In this document: piece after piece, positions 8,999 through 17,390 of the stretch
Numbering within the stretch: the first letter of the stretch is position 1
How the letters are laid out: every line of letters starts with the position of its first letter
Translations under genes and position numbers: made by a program
NCBI RefSeq assembly: GCF_024609325.1
Contig: NZ_JANHMQ010000001.1
Coordinates: forward strand, 806,001 to 870,000
DNA: 64,000 bases
Reading direction: 5' to 3'
Origin: Geothrix fuzhouensis
GTDB taxonomy: Bacteria; Acidobacteriota; Holophagae; Holophagales; Holophagaceae
Notes under the pieces: generated by a model
What the model was told of the DNA's origin: nothing
The model's input: only the letters and a program-made list of their open reading frames with translations
Database searches by the model: none

Positions 8999-10151
8999 GA
9001 CACTTGCCTCCCGTACCTGGAAGTTCTTCAAGTCCTTCCAACTCACCATCGTCCTGCTGGCCTGCCTGATGGCGCTCGTGGTGCTCTGCACCCTGGCCCA
9101 GGTGAGCATGGGCACCCAGGGCGCCGTGAACGCCTACATGCGCAGCTTCTTCGTCTGGTGGCGAACCTCGGCCCTGCCCTTCCCCCTGCCCGTGTTCCCT
9201 GGCGGTGGGCTGGTGGGCCTTCTCCTCACGCTCAACCTCATCGCCAAGACGCTCGACATCCAGCGCAGCTGGACCAAGGCCGGCATGTGGCTGGTCCACG
9301 CCGGTCTGGTGATCCTGTTCGCCGGCGAGTTCGTGGCCGGCATGATGCAGGTGGACACCAACATGTCCATCGAGGTGGGCCAGACCGTCAACTACGTTCA
9401 GAGCTACAAGAACCTGGAACTGGCCGTTATCGACACGACCGATCCCGCCTGGGACGAGGTCTACTCCGTGCCCGACACGCTGCTGGCCAAGGGCGGGGCC
9501 ATCGCCATCCCCGGCACGCCCATCACCCTGAACGTGAAGCGCTACTACCCCAACGCGGAACTCTCCAATCTGGCGACCGGAGCACAGCCTTCCGGAGCAA
9601 CCGCAGGCATCGGTCCCGGCGTTGCCATCGTCGAGCGCCCCACCGTCACCAACGACAATGAGATGAACATGGGATCCGTGCTGGTGGAACCCATCGCCGG
9701 CGGTCGCAGCTACGGCATCTGGCTGGCCTCCATGGCACTCGGCGCTCCCCAGTCCTTCACCCATGAGGGGCACACCTACTCCCTCTCCATGCGGCTGCGC
9801 CGCCAGTACCTGCCGTACGCCTTCACGCTCAAGCAATTCCGGCATGACGTCTACCCCGGTACCGACATCCCCAAGAACTTCTCCAGCCTGGTCCAGGTGG
9901 TGAACCCCTCGCAGAAGGAATCCCGCGAGGTACTCATCTACATGAACCAGCCGCTGCGGTACGAGGGCAAGACCTTCTACCAGGCGAGCTTTGGCAAGAA
10001 CGACACCCTGTCCGTCCTTTCCGTGGTCGAAAATCCCGGCTGGATACTCCCCTATGTGTCCTGCGTGCTGGTCTCCCTGGGCCTGCTCGTGCACTTCGCC
10101 ATCGTCCTGCGGCGCTCGCTGAAGCGGCGCCAGGACAAGAAGGAGGGCTGA
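8991..10151 (+). CDS. resB: ResB-like cytochrome c biogenesis protein
   Basis: A 386-aa membrane protein with the ResB/Ccs1 layout. Two hydrophobic spans lie in the first ~85 residues, a third (GMWLVHAGLVILFAGEFV) near 105, a large periplasmic domain follows, and a last span (ILPYVSCVLVSLGLLVHFAIVL) lies near the C-terminus. With CcsA it forms the system II haem channel and ligase that attaches haem to apocytochrome c outside the inner membrane. The start is TTG, overlapping the previous stop, with GGGGAG eight bases upstream. The next gene, ccsA, begins one base after its stop, so the two are clearly one operon. Confidence 0.93.
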   Translation: MIKTLASRTWKFFKSFQLTIVLLACLMALVVLCTLAQVSMGTQGAVNAYMRSFFVWWRTSALPFPLPVFPGGGLVGLLLTLNLIAKTLDIQRSWTKAGMWLVHAGLVILFAGEFVAGMMQVDTNMSIEVGQTVNYVQSYKNLELAVIDTTDPAWDEVYSVPDTLLAKGGAIAIPGTPITLNVKRYYPNAELSNLATGAQPSGATAGIGPGVAIVERPTVTNDNEMNMGSVLVEPIAGGRSYGIWLASMALGAPQSFTHEGHTYSLSMRLRRQYLPYAFTLKQFRHDVYPGTDIPKNFSSLVQVVNPSQKESREVLIYMNQPLRYEGKTFYQASFGKNDTLSVLSVVENPGWILPYVSCVLVSLGLLVHFAIVLRRSLKRRQDKKEG

Positions 10152-10152
10152 C

Positions 10153-11928
10153 ATGACCTTCGTGCAGAAATACCTCGCCTGGGGCGCCGGCATCCTCGCC
10201 CTGCTTATCGCGCTTGTTGTCGCCATGCCCGGCGGGAAGGTCCGCGGCTTCGACGCCGCCGGCTTCGGCAACATCCCCATCCTCGAAGGCGGGCGCGTCA
10301 AGCCGCTGGATTCCCTGGCCCGCAATTCCCTGCTCGTCATCCACGGCAGCCAGGGCTTCCGTTACGAAGGCCGCGGTATCGGACCCGACGAGTGGATCCT
10401 GGACGTGATGTTCCGCCCCCAGGTGGCCGATCAGCAGCCCATCTTCATCATCAATGACACAGAAGTGCAGAGCCTGGTCAATACCGAGGGGAAGAAACTG
10501 GGCCGTGACAACTACAGCTTCGCCGATCTCTCCTCCCACCTGGAGGAGATCCAAAAGCAGGCCCAGACCGCCCAGCCCATCGCGCCCCAGAAGCGAACCC
10601 GCTTCCAGAGCGCCATCGTCAATCTCTTCGATCGCGCCTACCTTTACTACAAGCTGCGGAACACCCTTCAGTTGGCCGGCTCACCGGGCCTCGGCTGGGA
10701 ACTTCAGTCCATCAGCGACCCCGAGGCTTCTGCCCGCCACCAGGACTTGATGCAGCTGGCCCAGTTCCGCATCCTGCCGCCCACCGCCGCGGCCGCCCCC
10801 GACGCCTGGCAGAACGTGGGCGAAGGCCTTCGCGTCATGGCCGCCGGCCAGGGTGTCCACCCGGCTCTGGTGCCTCTCGCCCGGCTCAACGCCGCCTACG
10901 TCGCCAATGACGCCACCAGCTTCAACCAGGCCTTGACCGACCTGAAGGGGGTGGTTGCGACCCTGAAGCCCGGCGCACTGAGTCACGCGAACAATGAAGT
11001 CATCTTCAACCGTGCCCAACCCTTCTACGTGGGCCTGTCGATCTACTTCGTGGCCTTCATCGTCCTGTGCCTCTCCTGGATCTGGAAGCCTGAGCTGCTG
11101 CGCCCCACCGCCTACGCCCTGCTCTTCTCGGGCGCAGTGGTCCACACCCTGGGCCTGGCGGCGCGCATCATCCTGCAGGGCCGTCCCCCGGTGACGAACC
11201 TCTACTCCTCCGCCGTATTCGTGGGCTGGGGCGCCGTGATCCTGGGCCTCATCGTCGAGCGGATGTACCGCAAGGGCTTTGGCACCGCCGTGGCCGCCGC
11301 CGCGGGCTTCGCCTCCCTGCTGGTGGCCCAGAACCTGGGCACCGAGGGCGACACCATGGAGATGATGCGGGCCGTGCTGGATTCCAACTTCTGGCTGGCC
11401 ACCCACGTGGTGACCATCACCATCGGCTACTCCGGCACCTTCCTGGCCGGCGCCATCGCCATCGGCTACGCCATCCGCAAGCACATCGTCACCAAGGTGG
11501 ATGCGGAGACGGACAAGGCCCTGGTGGATATGACCTACGGCATCATCTGCTTCGCGCTCTTCTTCAGTTTCGTGGGCACCGTGCTGGGCGGCATCTGGGC
11601 CGACCAGTCCTGGGGCCGCTTCTGGGGCTGGGATCCCAAGGAGAACGGCGCCCTGCTGATTGTGCTGTGGAACGCCATCATCCTTCACGCCCGCTGGGCC
11701 GGCTATGTCCGCGAACGCGGCACCATGGTGATGGCCATCTTCGGCAACGTCATCACTGCCTGCTCCTGGTTCGGCGTGAACATGCTGGGCGTCGGCCTGC
11801 ACTCCTACGGCTTCATGGACAAGGCCTTCTACGCGCTGAGCCTCTTCATCCTCAGCCAGCTGGTCTTCATGGCCATCTGCGCCGCACCGGCACGGTTCTG
11901 GGAACAAAAGCCTCATTCCAAAGCCTAG
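10153..11928 (+). CDS. ccsA: CcsA/ResC-like cytochrome c haem-handling protein
   Basis: The C-terminal half carries the tryptophan-rich WWD haem-binding motif WGRFWGWDPKEN (~490) amid about eight hydrophobic spans, with conserved histidines (THVVTITIGY, ILHARW, LGVGLHSYGF) that serve as haem ligands in this family. The first ~280 residues are an added part: a signal-like span, then a periplasmic region opening with ILEGGRVKPLDSLAR. This is typical of the long CcsA proteins of delta-proteobacteria and acidobacteria. It partners the ResB encoded one base upstream. The total of 591 aa is far longer than plant-type CcsA (~320 aa). A strong terminator follows. Confidence 0.93.
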   Translation: MTFVQKYLAWGAGILALLIALVVAMPGGKVRGFDAAGFGNIPILEGGRVKPLDSLARNSLLVIHGSQGFRYEGRGIGPDEWILDVMFRPQVADQQPIFIINDTEVQSLVNTEGKKLGRDNYSFADLSSHLEEIQKQAQTAQPIAPQKRTRFQSAIVNLFDRAYLYYKLRNTLQLAGSPGLGWELQSISDPEASARHQDLMQLAQFRILPPTAAAAPDAWQNVGEGLRVMAAGQGVHPALVPLARLNAAYVANDATSFNQALTDLKGVVATLKPGALSHANNEVIFNRAQPFYVGLSIYFVAFIVLCLSWIWKPELLRPTAYALLFSGAVVHTLGLAARIILQGRPPVTNLYSSAVFVGWGAVILGLIVERMYRKGFGTAVAAAAGFASLLVAQNLGTEGDTMEMMRAVLDSNFWLATHVVTITIGYSGTFLAGAIAIGYAIRKHIVTKVDAETDKALVDMTYGIICFALFFSFVGTVLGGIWADQSWGRFWGWDPKENGALLIVLWNAIILHARWAGYVRERGTMVMAIFGNVITACSWFGVNMLGVGLHSYGFMDKAFYALSLFILSQLVFMAICAAPARFWEQKPHSKA

Positions 11929-11975
11929 TATTCTCCGGGGGTTCCTCGCTGCGCGAATACCCCCGCGACCCCCGC

Positions 11976-12004
11976 GAAGAAGCCCGGCAGAGCCGGGCTT
12001 CTTC
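11976..12004. terminator. Strong intrinsic terminator after ccsA
   Basis: GAAGAAGCCCGGC (11976-11988) and its exact complement (11992-12004) form a 13-bp stem with an AGA loop. The right arm is itself pyrimidine-rich and is followed by TTG. It closes the lipoprotein-resB-ccsA operon and could also stop the converging gene at 12041. Confidence 0.85.
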
Positions 12005-12040
12005 TTGCCTCCTCTTCCGAGGGGGAGGATGCATGGAAGG

Positions 12041-12547
12041 TCACTTCACCTTGCGGGTGACACCCTCCAGGTAGGTCTTGAAGGCGTCGGGGGCAGTAGG
12101 CGGGGCGATCTCGAAGCGGACAGTGACGGTGTCGGTGGCCCCGCGGAGGTAGGTCAGGCGGAACCGCGGGCCGGGCGCCGCCTCGCTGGTGAAGGCCACG
12201 CCCTGGGGCATGGCGGTCGCCAGGTAGCGGATGACGTGGCCTTCGTTGTCGACATAGAAAGCCTTGAGCTGACCGCCCTCGGCGAAGACCGTCATCAGAT
12301 CCTCGTGATGGGCGGCCGGCCGGCCGTTGGCGGCAGGGAAGTCGGCGTGACTACGCCGCACCAAGGCCTTCCCCTCCACCTCAAAGCGGAAGGAGGCCGC
12401 GCCGCTTGGGGAGCCGGTCTTCCCATCTGACTCGCCCACCCACTCGCCCGCCAGGAACCGGACCAGCGCAAAGGCATCGGTCTTGGGCGCCGGCGGCCGC
12501 GCGAGAAGGGGTGCAACGAGGAGGAGAGCGAGAATGGAAAGGCGCAT
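12041..12547 (-). CDS. Secreted beta-rich protein of unknown function (DUF1579-like)
   Basis: A 168-aa protein with a clear signal peptide (hydrophobic residues 3-14, cleavage likely after LLARP). The mature part starts with ALVRFLAGEWVGESDG and then alternates strands. The opening L-x-G-x-W motif is typical of small lipocalin-like domains such as DUF1579 and nitrobindin relatives. It probably folds as a small barrel in the periplasm; ligand and role are unknown. The ATG has CGGAG five bases upstream. It is a single gene, converging on the ccsA terminator. Confidence 0.75.
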   Translation of the reverse strand: MRLSILALLLVAPLLARPPAPKTDAFALVRFLAGEWVGESDGKTGSPSGAASFRFEVEGKALVRRSHADFPAANGRPAAHHEDLMTVFAEGGQLKAFYVDNEGHVIRYLATAMPQGVAFTSEAAPGPRFRLTYLRGATDTVTVRFEIAPPTAPDAFKTYLEGVTRKVK

Positions 12548-12597
12548 GAAAGCTCCGGGGTTTCCTTGAATCTACCTCGGGATGGACTAACGCGTGA

Positions 12598-14025
12598 TCA
12601 CAGCCTGGGCCCCAGGCGCGTGGTGCCCAGTAGATTCTTGGGGTCCAGCCGCTGCTTGAGCGCCTGATTCACCGCCTTCACCGGCTCGGGCGTATAGGTG
12701 TCGTAGAACCGCTGATTGTGGGGTCCGACGCCATGCTCGGCGCTGTACGAGCCGTCGAAGCCACGGACGGCCAGTTCGTAGATCCGGGACTGCAGCTCCT
12801 CGACGATCTGGGCCGGGGACCGTGGAGACTCGGCTTCATTCCACACCAGGTTGAGGTGGGTTCCGCCATCGCCCCAGTGCCCGAAGTCGCAGCAACGGAC
12901 ATAAGGGTAGTCCTTGGCCAGCAGGGCCACCGCGGCCTCCGTGAAGGCGGCCATGCGGCTGCGGGGCACGCTGATGTCAAAGGCCAGCACTTTCCCCTCG
13001 TTCCGCAGGCTTTCGCTGATGTGATGGCGAATGGCCCAGAAATCCTCAGGCTTGCCCATGAAGACATCCGTGATGCCTTCGCCGGCTGCGCTCTCCAGAA
13101 AGGCCCCCAAGCGTTCCTCCAGCACTTCTGACAGGTTGAGGGCGGTGTCCGGTAGGGTCGAGGAGAGCTCTACCAAAGCCGTGTAGGCGGGAGGATTGGT
13201 GGCGCCGTAGGGATTTCGGATGCCCTCGTGATGCTTGAACACGGGGTTCAGAGCGTTGGCACTGATGACCTCGTAGGCCGTGAACACATCCGCCAGTTCC
13301 CGCTCCACGGCCTGCAGCAAGGCCAGCACCGCCTCGCCGGAGGCACAGCCCACCAGGGCCGTCGCGTCCTGCCTGGGTACAGGCACCACCTGGAGCACCG
13401 CGCCGGTGATCACGCCGTAGACGCCGCTGGTGCCCACGAGGATCTGCTTGAGGTCGAGGCCAGTGTTGTTCTTCCGCAGGTGGTTCATCACATCCACCAC
13501 CGTGCCGTCCGCCAGCACGGCCTCCGCGCCCTGGAGGTTGTGGCGCACGTCGCCGTACTTAAGAAGCCGGGTACCACCGGTGTTGGTGGCGATCATGCCG
13601 CCAATGGTCGGATCCGCCCCGAGATCGATGGGGAACATGAGCCCGTGCGCCGAGAGCGCCTCGTTCAAGGTGCTGAGCAACACACCACCATCCACCACGG
13701 CCGTGCGGTTGATGGGATCGATCTCCAGGCGCTTGTTCAGCCGCTCCAGGCTGAGCACCAGCATGTCGCCGCTGACGTCGGGATTGGACGCGCCCACCAG
13801 CCCCGTGTTGGCGCCCTGGGGCATCACCCGGAGGCCCCGCTCGTGGCAGTAGGCCATGACCTCCGAGACCTGCTCGGTGGTCCCGGGCCGGGCCATCAGC
13901 AGGGCCTTGCCCTTCCCGTATCGCCAGCCAGACTCGTACTTGGCGAGGTCCTCCGCCTCGCTCAGTACGGCATCCTGTCCCAACATGGTTCGCAGATCGG
14001 CGGCAATTCGGGTGGTATCGGGCAT
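12598..14025 (-). CDS. FAD-binding D-2-hydroxyacid dehydrogenase (GlcD/D2HGDH type)
   Basis: A 475-aa flavoprotein of the vanillyl-alcohol oxidase/PCMH fold. The FAD-binding PP-loop is visible in VMPQGANTGLVGAS (~70) and DPTIGGMIATNTGG (~145), and the C-terminal cap domain ends with the conserved SAEHGVGPHN. Such enzymes oxidise D-lactate, glycolate or D-2-hydroxyglutarate and pass electrons to quinone or an electron-transfer flavoprotein. The substrate is not readable here. The ATG at 14025 is chosen because AGAGG lies five bases upstream; a 20-codon longer in-frame start exists. It lies just downstream of murD but with a spacer of ~85 bp, so it is probably separate. Confidence 0.9.
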   Translation of the reverse strand: MPDTTRIAADLRTMLGQDAVLSEAEDLAKYESGWRYGKGKALLMARPGTTEQVSEVMAYCHERGLRVMPQGANTGLVGASNPDVSGDMLVLSLERLNKRLEIDPINRTAVVDGGVLLSTLNEALSAHGLMFPIDLGADPTIGGMIATNTGGTRLLKYGDVRHNLQGAEAVLADGTVVDVMNHLRKNNTGLDLKQILVGTSGVYGVITGAVLQVVPVPRQDATALVGCASGEAVLALLQAVERELADVFTAYEVISANALNPVFKHHEGIRNPYGATNPPAYTALVELSSTLPDTALNLSEVLEERLGAFLESAAGEGITDVFMGKPEDFWAIRHHISESLRNEGKVLAFDISVPRSRMAAFTEAAVALLAKDYPYVRCCDFGHWGDGGTHLNLVWNEAESPRSPAQIVEELQSRIYELAVRGFDGSYSAEHGVGPHNQRFYDTYTPEPVKAVNQALKQRLDPKNLLGTTRLGPRL

Positions 14026-14109
14026 CGCAACCTCTCGCAGATTGACCAATTCTGACGCAAGAAATCCGGGGGCCGGACGGGTCAATCAAGAACGATCATT
14101 GAGTTTTTC

Positions 14110-15432
14110 TCAAAGCCAGGCCCGCACTAGGGACTCGAACCGCTCACCACGTTGCTCGAAATTGTCGAACTGGTCGAAGCTGGCGCAGGCGGGGCTGAGG
14201 AGCACCTGGTCGCCAGAACGCGCCAGGGACAGCGCGGCCCGAACGGCATCGTCGAAGGCCGGCACCACGTCATGGGGCAGATCGCCCAGATCGCGGGTGA
14301 GTTGCGGTATCGCCTCGCCCAGGAAGATCAGGCGGCGCAATTTGCCGTTGAGGGCCTGACGCAGGGGGCCGTAGCTGGCGCCCTTGTCCGTGCCGCCCAA
14401 CAGCAACACGAGCGGCCCCGGCAGGGCTTTGATGGCGGTCAAGGTCGCATCCACATTGGTGCCCTTGGAATCGTTGTAGGCGCGCACGCCGCCTTTCTCG
14501 CCGCAAAAGGCGATGCGATGGGCCAACCCAGGGTAGCTGCGCAAACCTGTGCGGATCGCCTTCAGCTCCGCGCCGCCATGCCGGGCCAGCAGGGCCGCCG
14601 CCAGGGCATTCTCCACATTGTGGTCGCCGGGGATGCGCAACTCATCCCGATGGAGGAGCCCCTCGCCATGCAGACTGAGATTGCCTCTGCCATCGCACCA
14701 GGCTTCGCATTCCGACCAGCCGAAACGCGCGTTCCGCCCCTCGCCCGGCGCGTCCTGCCACCACTCGGGATGGCCCGCGGGCACCACGCGGAGATCCCCC
14801 GCGCCCTGCCGTTCGAAGATCCGCAGCTTGGCCTGGCGGTAGGCTTCGAGGGTGCCGTGGCGAGCCAGATGGTCCGGCGTGAGGTTCAGGAAGGCTGCAC
14901 CTTCGGCATGGAAGGTCGCCACCGTCTCAAGCTGGTAGCTGCTCAACTCCACGACATAGGTAAGTTCCGGAGCACCCGCCACCACGGCCTCGATGACGGG
15001 AGTGCCCAGGTTGCCGCAAGCCACTGCGGCCAGGCCTGAGGCCCTGAGCAGGTGGGCCACCAGATCGGTGGTGGTGCTCTTGCCGTTGGTGCCCGTCACG
15101 GCCAGCACGCGGCTCCCATCGTTCCGGGCTCGCAGGCATCGATGGGCCAGCTCCACCTCTCCGATGACCGGGATGCCCTTGGAAATAGCGGTGGCGACAA
15201 AGGGTGTGCTGGGAGGAATGCCGGGACTGAGGACGAGTTCGCCGCAATGCTCCAGGAGAGCCTCAGGATGGCCGCCCCACACGCCCGGGATGCCTGCTTT
15301 CGCGAGATCAAGTTCCAGTTCGGACTCCGGCCCCGGACGACTGTCGGTGAGCACCACCGACCGCCCCTGCGCCGCCAGGAAACGGGCCGCTGCCAAGCCC
15401 GAACGTCCCGCCCCCATGACCACGGTGCGCAT
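14110..15432 (-). CDS. murD: UDP-N-acetylmuramoyl-L-alanine:D-glutamate ligase
   Basis: Cytoplasmic ATP-dependent ligase adding D-glutamate to UDP-MurNAc-L-Ala in peptidoglycan precursor synthesis. It shows an N-terminal Rossmann segment (VVMGAGRSGLAAAR), the Mur ligase ATP loop VTGTNGKSTTTDL (~110) and the C-terminal signature LSPACASFDQFDNFEQRGERF. The length, 440 aa, is normal. The ATG at 15432 has GGAGGG four bases upstream and gives the normal N-terminus; an in-frame start 15 codons earlier is less likely. It is the last dcw gene in this window but is cut off from mraY by an oppositely oriented EAL gene, so it needs its own promoter. Confidence 0.96.
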   Translation of the reverse strand: MRTVVMGAGRSGLAAARFLAAQGRSVVLTDSRPGPESELELDLAKAGIPGVWGGHPEALLEHCGELVLSPGIPPSTPFVATAISKGIPVIGEVELAHRCLRARNDGSRVLAVTGTNGKSTTTDLVAHLLRASGLAAVACGNLGTPVIEAVVAGAPELTYVVELSSYQLETVATFHAEGAAFLNLTPDHLARHGTLEAYRQAKLRIFERQGAGDLRVVPAGHPEWWQDAPGEGRNARFGWSECEAWCDGRGNLSLHGEGLLHRDELRIPGDHNVENALAAALLARHGGAELKAIRTGLRSYPGLAHRIAFCGEKGGVRAYNDSKGTNVDATLTAIKALPGPLVLLLGGTDKGASYGPLRQALNGKLRRLIFLGEAIPQLTRDLGDLPHDVVPAFDDAVRAALSLARSGDQVLLSPACASFDQFDNFEQRGERFESLVRAWL

Positions 15433-15534
15433 GTCGCCCTCCAGGTCCAGCGTAACCCGAGGTGAAGGTTCCTGCATGCGGGCCCCGGCCGGGCTACACT
15501 TGATGCAGGACCCTTGAACGAGTGCGGAGTGGTC

Positions 15535-16302
15535 ATGTCAAAGGGCATCCTGAAAAGGTTATTGAGCGGCGAGGGGGCCATCGTCCCTCATGTGCAGCCC
15601 ATGTACCGCCTGCGGGACAATCGCATGGTGGCCCAGGAATACCTTGCGCAGCTTCAGGACGAGGCGGGCATCGCCCGCTCCGTGGGCCCGATCCTGCAGG
15701 ACCCTGCCCTGGCCCCCCAGGATCGGCTGGCCCTGGACCTGCGCTTCCTCGAAGCCACCTTCGCGACGCTGGCCCAGCACGGGAGTGGAGACTATCTGCA
15801 CTTCGTGAATCTGGAGCCTGTCAGCCTGGAGGCGCCGGGATTCTGGACCTGTCTTCCGCGCTGGCTGGAGTCCCTGCCCTTCCCGGTGGAGTGTGTCGTG
15901 ATGGAGTTCACCGAATCCCAGGGCATGGATGATCTCGAGGCGCTGCAGAACTATGCCAAGAGGTTGCGCGATACCGGCTTGCGCGTGGCCGTGGATGACC
16001 TCGGCGCCGGGGTGGCCAGCCTCACGCAGATGGCCCGACTGGCGCCCGATTTCATCAAGGCTGACCGCAGCCTCGTGGAGCAGGTCCACCGCCGGCCCTA
16101 CCAGGCTGCCCTCCTCAATGCCCTCTCGCACTTTGCCCGGCACATGTGCATCGGCTTCATCGCGGAAGGCATCGAGACGCTGGAAGAACTCGAAGCCGTG
16201 ATGGACGCGGACGTGCCCTGGGGCCAGGGCTTCATCCTCGGCCAGCCCTGGCCTACGCGGCCAAGGCCCATCGCCCTTCCTACCGAAGCTTCAGAGAACT
16301 GA
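15535..16302 (+). CDS. EAL-domain cyclic-di-GMP phosphodiesterase-like protein
   Basis: A 255-aa stand-alone EAL domain. The signature site reads QEYLAQL (EYL in place of EAL). The other metal and catalytic positions look present: N in VNLEPVS, E in MEFTESQ, the DD pair in VAVDDLGAG, K in FIKADRSL, E in IAEGIET and Q in GQGFILGQPW. The loop-6 phenylalanine of DDFG is a leucine here. It may therefore hydrolyse c-di-GMP or only bind it. The ATG at 15535 follows GGAG at five bases. The gene sits backwards inside the dcw cluster, divergent from murD and overlapping the 3' end of mraY by 23 bases. Confidence 0.87.
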   Translation: MSKGILKRLLSGEGAIVPHVQPMYRLRDNRMVAQEYLAQLQDEAGIARSVGPILQDPALAPQDRLALDLRFLEATFATLAQHGSGDYLHFVNLEPVSLEAPGFWTCLPRWLESLPFPVECVVMEFTESQGMDDLEALQNYAKRLRDTGLRVAVDDLGAGVASLTQMARLAPDFIKADRSLVEQVHRRPYQAALLNALSHFARHMCIGFIAEGIETLEELEAVMDADVPWGQGFILGQPWPTRPRPIALPTEASEN

Positions 16303-17368
16303 GGGCCAGGATCGAGCAGACGATGGCGGTAATCCACATGCGGATGACCACCTTGGTCTCCTGCAGCCCGCCCAGTTCGAGGTGATGGTGGAAGGGCGCC
16401 ATGCGGAAGATGCGCTTGCCCCCCCGCAACTTGAAACTGCCCACCTGAAGGATGACGCTCACGGCCTCCACCACGAAGAGTCCGCCCGCGATGACCAGCA
16501 GCAGCTCCTGCTTGATGACCACAGCCACGGTGCCCAGCGCTCCGCCCAGCCCCAGCGAGCCTGTGTCCCCCATGAAAACCTCGGCCGGATGGGCGTTGAA
16601 CCAGAGGAAGCCCAGGCAGGCGCCTGCCATGGCACCCATGAACACAGAGAGTTCCGCGCCCCCCGGGACATGCGGCACCACCAGGTAGGCGGCGATCTTC
16701 GCGTGGCCCACCACATACGCCAGGATAGCGTAGGTGAGCGATACGATGAGCGTGCCGCCGGTGGCCAGCCCATCCAGACCATCCGTGAGGTTCACGGCGT
16801 TGCTCGTGCCCACCATGACCAGCCAGATCCAGGGGATGAGGAATATCCCCACATCGGGCCGGAAATTCTTGAAGAAGGGCACGGACAGGTGACTGGTGGC
16901 GGTTCCCCGCAGGCCGAAGTGGAGGATCAGCCAGGCAACCAGCAGCGAGATACCCGTTAGCAGGGCCATCTTCTGCCAGCTGGTGAGGCCGAGGTTCTGT
17001 TTCTTGAGCAGCTTCTGCGCATCGTCGAAGGCGCCCACCGTGCCGAAGCCCAGGAGCGCCATGAGCACCACCCAGATGGCGCCACTCTTGAGGTCGCACC
17101 ACAGCAGCGTGGACACCGTGATCACCACCAGGATGAGGATGCCGCCCATGGTGGGCGTCCCTGCCTTCTTCTGGTGATGCTCGGGCCCGACGTCGCGGAT
17201 GTGCTGGCCCATCTTGAGGGCGCGCAGAGTCCGGATCACCCATGGGCCCAGCAACAGGCTCAACACCATGGCCGTGGCCGCGGCCATGGCTGTGCGGAAG
17301 GTGACGTAGCGAAAGACCGAGATGCCCGGGATCACGTCGCGGAAAGGAGAGAGAAGCCAAGGCAGCAT
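16280..17368 (-). CDS. mraY: Phospho-N-acetylmuramoyl-pentapeptide transferase
   Basis: Integral membrane enzyme that moves phospho-MurNAc-pentapeptide onto undecaprenyl phosphate to make lipid I. At 362 aa with about ten hydrophobic spans it has the usual size. The catalytic aspartates are seen in FDDAQKLL (~115), NLTDGLDGLA (~192) and the MGDTGSLGLGG loop (~267). The N-terminus MLPWLLSPFRD and the VFRYVTFR motif match the family, although no good ribosome site precedes the ATG. It follows murF by 22 bases on the same strand and its 3' end overlaps the converging EAL gene. Confidence 0.97.
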   Translation of the reverse strand: MLPWLLSPFRDVIPGISVFRYVTFRTAMAAATAMVLSLLLGPWVIRTLRALKMGQHIRDVGPEHHQKKAGTPTMGGILILVVITVSTLLWCDLKSGAIWVVLMALLGFGTVGAFDDAQKLLKKQNLGLTSWQKMALLTGISLLVAWLILHFGLRGTATSHLSVPFFKNFRPDVGIFLIPWIWLVMVGTSNAVNLTDGLDGLATGGTLIVSLTYAILAYVVGHAKIAAYLVVPHVPGGAELSVFMGAMAGACLGFLWFNAHPAEVFMGDTGSLGLGGALGTVAVVIKQELLLVIAGGLFVVEAVSVILQVGSFKLRGGKRIFRMAPFHHHLELGGLQETKVVIRMWITAIVCSILALSSLKLR

Positions 17369-17390
17369 GGGGAGTCCGGGGGTCTGGTGG

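Noticed and set aside
8985-10340. 451-codon open frame opposite resB
   Set aside because: Antisense to a well-supported membrane protein; composition is that of a high-GC shadow frame.
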